Of a stretch of DNA of 64,000 nt, positions 57,918 through 64,000 are shown in pieces; position 1 is the stretch's first letter; every line of letters begins with the position of its first letter. Both the position numbers and the translations under genes were made by a program. A model generated the notes under the pieces. The model was not told where the DNA came from and searched no databases. It saw only the letters and a list, made by a program, of their open reading frames with translations. This stretch comes from Pleurodeles waltl (Eukaryota; Chordata; Amphibia; Caudata; Salamandridae): positions 1,269,559,123 through 1,269,623,122 of the forward strand of contig NC_090440.1 of NCBI RefSeq assembly GCF_031143425.1. Reading direction: 5' to 3'.

Positions 57918-58209
57918 AGATTGATGGATCCTCCTCCGCCTCTAGCTAGAGGTTGTTGATTTTCAAACAAATAAGGTTTTGCTTCCCGGGGAGATTTGAG
58001 AAGGTCTTTTCAGCACTTTCAAGGTAGAGGGTGTGGCCAGAGTGCCCTTACCTTTGAAAAACCCTGGTTACAATCGGCAGGAACATCTCCAACAAATCCT
58101 CAAAAATCATGACTGTTCTAGTCCAGTAGGTGGTATGCTGCTTCTATTTTGCTACAGAGGGAGCGAATCAATTTCAGATACTTTGGTGTTGGACACTGTC
58201 AAAGAAGTA
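57918..58209. other. Junction between LINE and DIRS-like element
   Basis: No clear coding assignment. It may hold the LINE 3' end or the 5' part of the DIRS-like element; no poly(A) or tail repeat marks the boundary. Confidence 0.3.
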
Positions 58210-58259
58210 TATAAATAGAATTTTAAGGAGATACAGAAGAATATTTTCCTAAAAACACC

Positions 58260-59480
58260 ACTCCCTCATAATCGTCAGAAAAGGGAGGCTATTCTCCAGG
58301 GCACCCATGAGTTGTTTGGAAAAAAATGCTCTAGTACCTGTTGCTCATGTGGATTGGGGGAAACGGTGCTACCCAATAATCATTGTGGTAAAGAAGCCTT
58401 CATGTGACCACAGGCTCCTCGTGGATCTCAAGAAACTAAGGCCCTGATTTATACTTTTTCATGAAAAACTGCACTAATGCAGTTCTGTGTGAAATATTAT
58501 ACCGCCGGCTAGCGTCATCCCAAGACGCTGGCCGGGTGTCATATTTATGGTATGACGTGGCCAGAGGTAAGACCTAGCTAGCGTCATCAAAAAGGACGCT
58601 AGCTGGGTGGGGGAGGTGTAAGGGGAACAGATAAATAATGCCTCTAACCATACTAGTGTCATCCTTTGACGCACCTCCTCCATGGACATGACTCCTGTCT
58701 TGGTAAAGACAGGAGTCATGCCCACCACCGCAATGGCCAGGCCCAGGGGAAATATGTCTCCTGGGCCTGGACATTGGGCCCAGTGCCATGTAGGGGGCCC
58801 AATTTAGGCACCCGTGGCACTTCTTAATAAAAATAAAATATTCTTACCAGTACTTACCTTACTTGCCAGAGGATGGGGTCCCCCATCCTCTGGTGTCCCT
58901 CTGGTGTGGGTGGGGGTGTCCCTGGGGCTACGGAAGGGCACCTGTGGGCCCATTCCATAGTTTCTGACCATGGAAATAGGCCCACAGGTCCCCTAATGCC
59001 TGCCCTGGCCCAGGTATTAAATAATGGTGCATTATTTAAGGCCCATTTCACCCAGTGCTTAATTTTAGCACAGGGGATAGATATGGCGCTAAGGCCATAT
59101 CGTCATTTTGTGCCCAGGAACAACTACCTTGCATCACATTGACACTAGAAAAAGTATAAATTTGGAGTTAGGTTTGCGCCAGATTTGCGTTAAAAAAAAT
59201 GAGGCAAATTTGGCACAAATGGGATATAAATATGCCCCTAAATTAGGAAGAGATTAGCAATTCAGGGTGTTACTTTTTGGACTTTCCCAAAGACAAAAGG
59301 TATTTACAAAAGTTCTGGCCTCTTTAATTGGTGTGTTACACATAATCAGATTATCAATGTTTTCCTTACATTGATGGCCTACTAATTGGTGCATCTTCTT
59401 TTTGAAAGGTGAAACCTTATGTATAGACTGTGTGCAGAGTCCTCAAGGACCATGAACTCTTCTAAACCTCAAGAAATCCC
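58260..59480 (+). pseudogene. DIRS-like reverse transcriptase remnant, interrupted by a MITE
   Basis: Before the MITE the sequence reads ALVPVAHVDWG then IIIVVKKPS and HRLLVDLKKL, the DIRS RT start pattern (a VP..., then LFLV.KK, then LDLK.LN). After the MITE it reads KDKRYLQKFWPL and, near 59360, FPYIDGLLIGASS, where DIRS elements have the YLDD box; the second Asp is changed to Gly. The frames on the two sides of the MITE do not join cleanly. Confidence 0.65.
58440..59238. mobile_element. Harbinger-type MITE, 799 bp (copy C)
   Basis: Left end GGCCCTGATTTATACTTTTT; right end reverse complement GGGGCATATTTATATCCC. Direct TAA on both sides (58437-58439, 59239-59241). Contains the CTCCTGTCTT...AAGACAGGAG hairpin and the CAATGGCCAGGCCC/GGGCCTGGACATTG pair. 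It lies within the DIRS-like RT, so it inserted after that element. Shorter than the other members and closest to copy A at its left end. Confidence 0.93.
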
Positions 59481-59829
59481 TGTTTGTGCCATCCCATACT
59501 TTCCAAAACATATTAGCAGTCTTTCAGATTCAAGAAGTACGTTCTAGAGCAGAGGAAACAGAAGTCAACTCAGGGACTGAACAAACATTTGATAAAGGAA
59601 TCTGCAATTGGAAGGTAATGGTTTGGAGATTAGGGAGAGATGATCTTATGTCTTGCTCTCATCCCTTGGTCCAGTCCCCATTTATTTCTCCTGGTTCAGC
59701 TCCTTCTAGACCACTGGAATGCTTGATCACAGACCTACAAAAAGATTATACCAGTGACTCAGTCTATAAGGCAGGACTTGAGTTAATGGCTAATTCCAAT
59801 CAATTTCAGGCAAGGACTGTGGATCCAAG

Positions 59830-60650
59830 AGGAAAGGAAAAACGGGAATAAGAAACTTGAGATAACCATCATCCATTTTCAGGGCTCTCTCAGCCTTCAG
59901 AAATGGGCAGTTAGAGGATCAATGGACATCAAAGTTGCCAATACATACATAAATCATCAATATGGCACAAGGATTCAGGCCTTGGCAGTTCTGACTTGAG
60001 AGATGGGGATCTTGGGGGAGTCCAATCTTCTTTCCCTGGAACCAACACATCTTCATAAAAAGGAGAATGGGTCTCCAGACCAGTTGATCAGGTTGTCCTC
60101 TTCATCTGTATTAAAAAGTATAACCCCTGTAATCTTTCATTTCACCCAGATATTTGTTCTCCCGTGGATATACATTTTGCCAAAGAACAGAATTATTTGC
60201 TTCCCAGATTCTTCTCTCTAGGTCCTTCTCTGAAGGAGTGGGTGCAGGATTCCCTCCCAGACTGTAGCCCAAAGTTCTGATATACAGCTTTCCTTCATTT
60301 GTTACTGTCTAGGGTTCTCAGGAATGTGATTTAAGAAAAAGCCCAGGTTCTTCTTATTGCCCCTATTGGCTATGCAGACCTTGGTTCCCTCTACTCGTAA
60401 AATTAGCTGTGGAAGAGTCTTGGATGCTTCCATCCAATCCGTCTCCTCTGGGAGTTCCTTTCTTTCTAGAATCATCCATCTTGAAGCTCAAGGTAGCAGT
60501 TTGGAACCTGAGACACCACAAATAGCTGCTCTGGGTTGTTCTAAGGAGGTAGCCTGTCAATCCACCAATTTAGAAGACATTTCACCCTTAAGAATTCTTC
60601 TAGGAATTGGAAGAACATTGAAGTCCGATGTTAATCTAAGTGTGTAACAG
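59830..60650 (+). pseudogene. DIRS-like RNase H and linker remnant
   Basis: Reads, with shifts, ANTYINHQYGTRIQAL (59938-59985), the DIRS 'YINKMGGTRS..L' motif, then THLHKKENGSPDQLIRLS (the place of the 'HIPG..N..AD.LSR' motif) and, near 60360-60400, IAPIW..RPWFPLL matching the 'IAPYWP..PWF' segment that precedes the recombinase. The 96-codon frame at 60357-60647 is another frame of this region. Confidence 0.65.
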
Positions 60651-60779
60651 CTCCCTCCTGCCCACTTCTTATTAGCCTAGATTTTTTTAGGGATCTTTTT
60701 TGTTTGGTCTTGTGGTTTCCACCTTGCACAGTCATTGGTAAGCTATTAGATCCTTCAGGGATTCAGAGGTTGTGGAAGG

Positions 60780-61460
60780 AGAAATATTACTTAACAGATT
60801 GCTAAAGAGTTTCTCTTAAAGAAGACATGTTATTCATTCCACATTTCCATACACTTCCTTTGGTTATTAAGGCCATACAGGGTTCTCCTTTGGTACAGGA
60901 TTGGGTTAAATTGGAGCTCTTTTGTTTGAATAGCCACAGTTTAAAACCTTTCCAGATAAGGTAGTTTTAAGAACTGATCTGCATTTTCTTCAAAAGGTAG
61001 CTTCCTCTTTACGCATAATTATTAACATTGTACTGCCTGTTCTTTCTCCCTAACCTCTTCTAAGGAGGAAAGTTTGTTACATTTACTTCGTGTTCACAAA
61101 GTTTTAACTATTTATATTGGTTTGTTCTTCGGAATTTAGAAATGTTCAATTCCTGATTATAACATTGGAGACAGCCAATAAGGGACTTCACCTAAATCCC
61201 TCTACCCTGATTAGATGTGTTAAGAAGATAGTTTATATTGCTTATGATTTGAATGGTTAATACCTTCAGAGTTCAGTTAAAGGAAAATCTACAACAGCTG
61301 TTTCTCCTTCATGGGGAGCATACAATGGAATGTCTCTTAAAGACATATGTAATGCTGCCACTTGGGCCAAATACTTTTGTGTCCCTTCATGGTCTTCATT
61401 AGGGAGGTTCCAGTTCTACTGCTTTTGGCTTAGGTGTTCTTTCTGCTGTAATGGATTGAT
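60780..61460 (+). pseudogene. DIRS-like tyrosine recombinase remnant
   Basis: The C-terminal part is recognisable at about 61275-61420: KGKSTTAVSPSWGAYNG, then MSLKDICNAATWAKYF, the usual context of the last active-site Arg/His and Tyr in DIRS recombinases ('..DIC.AA.W....TF..FY'). Upstream sequence (60800-61260) is compatible in length but broken by stops. The catalytic Tyr would fall near 61405-61430, where FQFYCFW is read. Confidence 0.6.
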
Positions 61461-61609
61461 TGATTAATAAATTCAAGCGCTATGTGTTGCATATGTTATG
61501 TTCTGTTGTTTTTCCTAAAGGTCTTATAAGGGAGGATAGCGTGGGTACATCCTCAGTACTAATGACTGTTACGAGAAAGGCAGATTAGGAGGGAATGCAT
61601 GGATTCTTA

Positions 61610-61893
61610 CCAGTAATCTTCATTACTCAGAGACGTAGTCTTCCCAATCACAGTCCTATGTTCCATACCTTACCTCCAAGATTCATATACGGACCAAAAT
61701 GTATTTGTTCTGCTTGGGACTATAGGACGTCAGTGGGGGGGGAGGTTAGTCCCTCATTTGTATCTATGTCTGGGAGAGGCGAGAAGTTAAAGCTTTATTT
61801 TGATTTTATGTTGATGTACAGTGGAGGCAGGAGCCTTAGTGGTATGGACTGTGATGTGGAAGACTACAACTTGAAGTAATGAAGATTACTGCT
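61610..61893. repeat. Inverted repeat at the DIRS-like terminus
   Basis: CAGTAATCTTCATTACT (61610-61626) is the exact inverse of AGTAATGAAGATTACTG (61877-61893), 17 bp, with 250 bp between. A shorter inverted pair, GACGTAGTCTTC against GAAGACTAC, lies just inside. DIRS elements have terminal inverted repeats plus an internal complementary region; this pair probably derives from one of them. Confidence 0.7.
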
Positions 61894-61900
61894 AAATAAT

Positions 61901-62427
61901 CGAGAATTTACCTTCCCCTTCTTCGGTGGCTCGCACTGTCCATCTTGTGCTTGTCGCTTTGCAGGAGCACAGCCTATTTCTAACCTTAAAAACTCACTTT
62001 AGTGCTACTTTCATTTCACTTTTTTTTGTAATTAACCAATTCCTCTCGGGCCAGTAAATGCAAATAAATGGCTTCAGTACCATTTGCTAACCTCATACAT
62101 ATGTGTGCCTAGAAAACGATGCAGGCACTGCATCTGTGGCATCACACTTTTTAAAAACTTTTTTCCTTTTTTTTCAGCCATGCATGCACAGTATTTTTCC
62201 GATGCTGTACAGCATCATAAAATGGCAAAGGCAATATGTTCCACTGGTGTGACATATTGACTTTGTCAATGCTTGTTGATTCAACTAGCAGGGCAGTTGT
62301 TCTTCCACCCTGCTGACAGAGTTTAGATCAGTCATACCTGCCAAGAGAGTTCTGCAGTGTAAGCTTCTTCCCTTACTATTGAGTTGTCTGTGGTTCATGA
62401 TAACATGGGACTATGCCGATTAGATAT
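61901..62427. other. No gene recognised
   Basis: Unassigned sequence between the DIRS-like terminus and the last MITE. Confidence 0.4.
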
Positions 62428-62430
62428 TTA

Positions 62431-63349
62431 GGGCCATATTTATACTTTTTGACGCAAAACTGCGCTATCGCAGTTTTGCGTCAAAAAAATTAGCGCCGGC
62501 TAACGCCATTCTGAAGCGCCACGCGGGCGCCGTATTTATTGAATGGCGTTAGCCGGCGCTAGCAGACCGGCGCTGCCTGGTGTGCGTGGAAAAAAACCAC
62601 GTACACCAGGCAGCGCCGGCGTTGGGGAAAATGGCGTTAGGGCGTCTTAAAATGGGGCAAGTCAGGTAGAGGCAAAAAAATCGCCTCCACCCGATTTGCG
62701 CCATTTTTAACGACGCCCAGACGCCATTTACATGACTCCTGTCTTAGTAAAGACAGGAGTCATGCCCCCTTGCCCAATGGCCATGCCCAGGGGACTTATG
62801 TCCCCTGGGCATGGTCATTGGGCATTGTGGCATGTAGGGGGGCACAAATCAGGCCCCCCTATGCCCAAAAAAAAAAAAAAAAAATTAATTATACTTACCT
62901 GAACTTACCTGAATGTCCCTGGGATGGGTCCCTCCATCCTTGGGTGTCCTCCTGGGGTGGGCAAGGGTGGCAGGGGGGGTCCCTGGGGGCATGGGAGGGC
63001 AGCTGTGGGCTGATTTTGAGCCCACAGGTCCCTTAACGCCTGCCCTGACCCAGGCGTTAAAAAGAGGAGCAAATGCGGGGTTTTTTGCCCCGCCCACTCC
63101 CGGGCGTCATTTTTGCCCGGGAGTATAAATACGACGCATTTGCGTCGCAGTCATTTTTCTAGACGGGAACGCCTACTTTGCATCTCATTAACGCAAGGAA
63201 GGCGTTCACGCAAAAAAATGACGCTCATTCCTCATATTTTGGCGCTAGACGCGTCTAACGCCAAAGTATAAATATGGCGTTAGTTTTGCGCCGAATTTGC
63301 GTCGAAAAAAACGCGCAAATTCGGCGCAAACGGAGTATAAATATGCCCC
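62431..63349. mobile_element. Harbinger-type MITE, 919 bp (copy D)
   Basis: Left end GGGCCATATTTATACTTTTT; right end reverse complement GGGGCATATTTATACTCC. Direct TTA on both sides (62428-62430, 63350-63352), the classic TWA target of PIF/Harbinger. Subterminal hairpin GCAAAACTGCG/CGCAGTTTTGC, mid hairpins TGGTGTGCGTGG...CCACGTACACCA, CTCCTGTCTT/AAGACAGGAG and GCCCAATGGCCATGCCC/GGGCATGGTCATTGGGC. Best preserved of the four copies. Confidence 0.95.
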
Positions 63350-63352
63350 TTA

Positions 63353-64000
63353 ATTTCCCTTAGCAGGCTGGAAGGTGCGACCTATTTAATTAATCATCAT
63401 TGTGCCAGGTTGCTAGTGAACCTGCGCTGGTGCTACGTGACAGAGCTCCAGGAGGAGGGATAAGGTGTTAAGCCCAAAACAGAAGAAAGAGTTCCTGATC
63501 CTGAGAAAGCATTCATAATTCCACAAAGGATGAGCAGATTCTCAATAGGTAAGAAGCCACTGCTATTTGGGAGGAGCGGCCTCTATTGTTAGGCAGCAGT
63601 TAAAGGAGCAGGACATGAGATGCACAATAGAGTGCAATGGAGATTTGTGGTTCGAAAGAAGCATAGGCAAGAGTGAGAATCACTAACACAGGCCTCAGCA
63701 GAACATAGGAAATGGAACTAAATGTGAGAGTCCAGGGCTTTGTGTCAGCAGATGGGACAAGGGTGGTCAAGCTTTCTTCTTTGGCTTGACAACCTGCTCT
63801 AATTTCAGTCCAGTAAATGCAGCAGTACTGCAATGCATGGCGGGCAGTAAATACCTGAAGAGCAGATCCGGCCTCTCAACAGGCATTCACTAACCCACCA
63901 CTTACTGGTATTTAAACCATTTGCTCATCCATGCCATTTTGAGCAGAGTGGGAGCCGGGCAGAGGAAAGCTATGGGGGGGTCTGAGGTTTGCTGCCAGAG
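63353..64000. other. No gene recognised
   Basis: Unassigned sequence to the right edge of the window; short open frames only. Confidence 0.45.

Larger units (their letters stand above)
58210..61900 (+). mobile_element. DIRS-like tyrosine-recombinase retroelement, degenerate
   Basis: RT, RNase H and tyrosine recombinase remnants occur in the DIRS order, followed by a terminal region with an inverted repeat (61610-61626 against 61877-61893) and no LTR-type integrase. DIRS elements integrate through a tyrosine recombinase and leave no target duplication. Coding is broken by many stops, and a MITE (58440-59238) interrupts the RT. The 5' end is not recognised. Confidence 0.75.

Overview
The window looks like intergenic DNA from a very large vertebrate genome. 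It holds transposable elements nested inside each other, and I recognise no host gene, tRNA, rRNA or CRISPR array. The mix of elements (several size classes of Harbinger-type hairpin MITEs with 3-bp target duplications, DIRS-type tyrosine-recombinase retroelements, a piggyBac relative, several LINE clades and an endogenous retrovirus) suggests an amphibian, most likely a salamander or newt. That is an inference from repeat content, not from a marker gene.

Layout, left half. 1-650 is a GC-rich ~184-bp tandem repeat. 1124-2896 is a piggyBac transposase pseudogene. 2948-9772 is a long foldback element next to TTAA, whose two arms carry opposed ~382-bp tandem repeats around a GC-rich ~180-bp repeat core. 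10037-10628 and 10730-10888 are palindromic MITEs; the first is a chain of at least seven hairpins. 12443-16561 is a head-to-tail triplication of a 1373-bp unit with almost no divergence. 16566-21640 holds old dispersed repeats interrupted by a 906-bp MITE.

Layout, middle. A minus-strand LINE (about 30850 down to 21640) is split by two insertions of one CR1/L2-like LINE family. One copy (22445-26020) is nearly intact; the other (26692-30155) is decayed. At 31368-31414 there is a compact hammerhead-ribozyme-like motif. 31511-38489 is a complete-ended endogenous retrovirus with 4-bp target duplication, both LTRs, a tRNA-Lys-type primer binding site, gag remnants with a PPPPY late-domain motif, a long open pol reading frame and a collapsed env. 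A 190-bp MITE sits in the 3' LTR just after the poly(A) signal.

Layout, right half. 38490-48560 contains old repeats, a minus-strand L1-type RT remnant (41070-41740) and an unrecognised ~478-codon frame broken by one stop (47123-48556). A second LINE, on the plus strand and of the same type as the minus-strand one, runs from about 49780 to 57920 and is interrupted by a 917-bp MITE and a ~2.1-kb repeat. A degenerate DIRS-like retroelement (about 58210-61900) has RT, RNase H and tyrosine recombinase remnants and a terminal inverted repeat; it also carries a MITE. A last 919-bp MITE lies at 62431-63349.

The nesting gives relative ages. MITEs cut into the retrovirus, the plus-strand LINE, the DIRS element and the old dispersed repeats, so MITE activity is among the latest events. 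The CR1/L2-like LINEs postdate the minus-strand LINE. The least ordinary items are the hammerhead-like motif, the hairpin-chain MITEs, the opposed tandem arrays of the TTAA foldback element, and the recent triplication.
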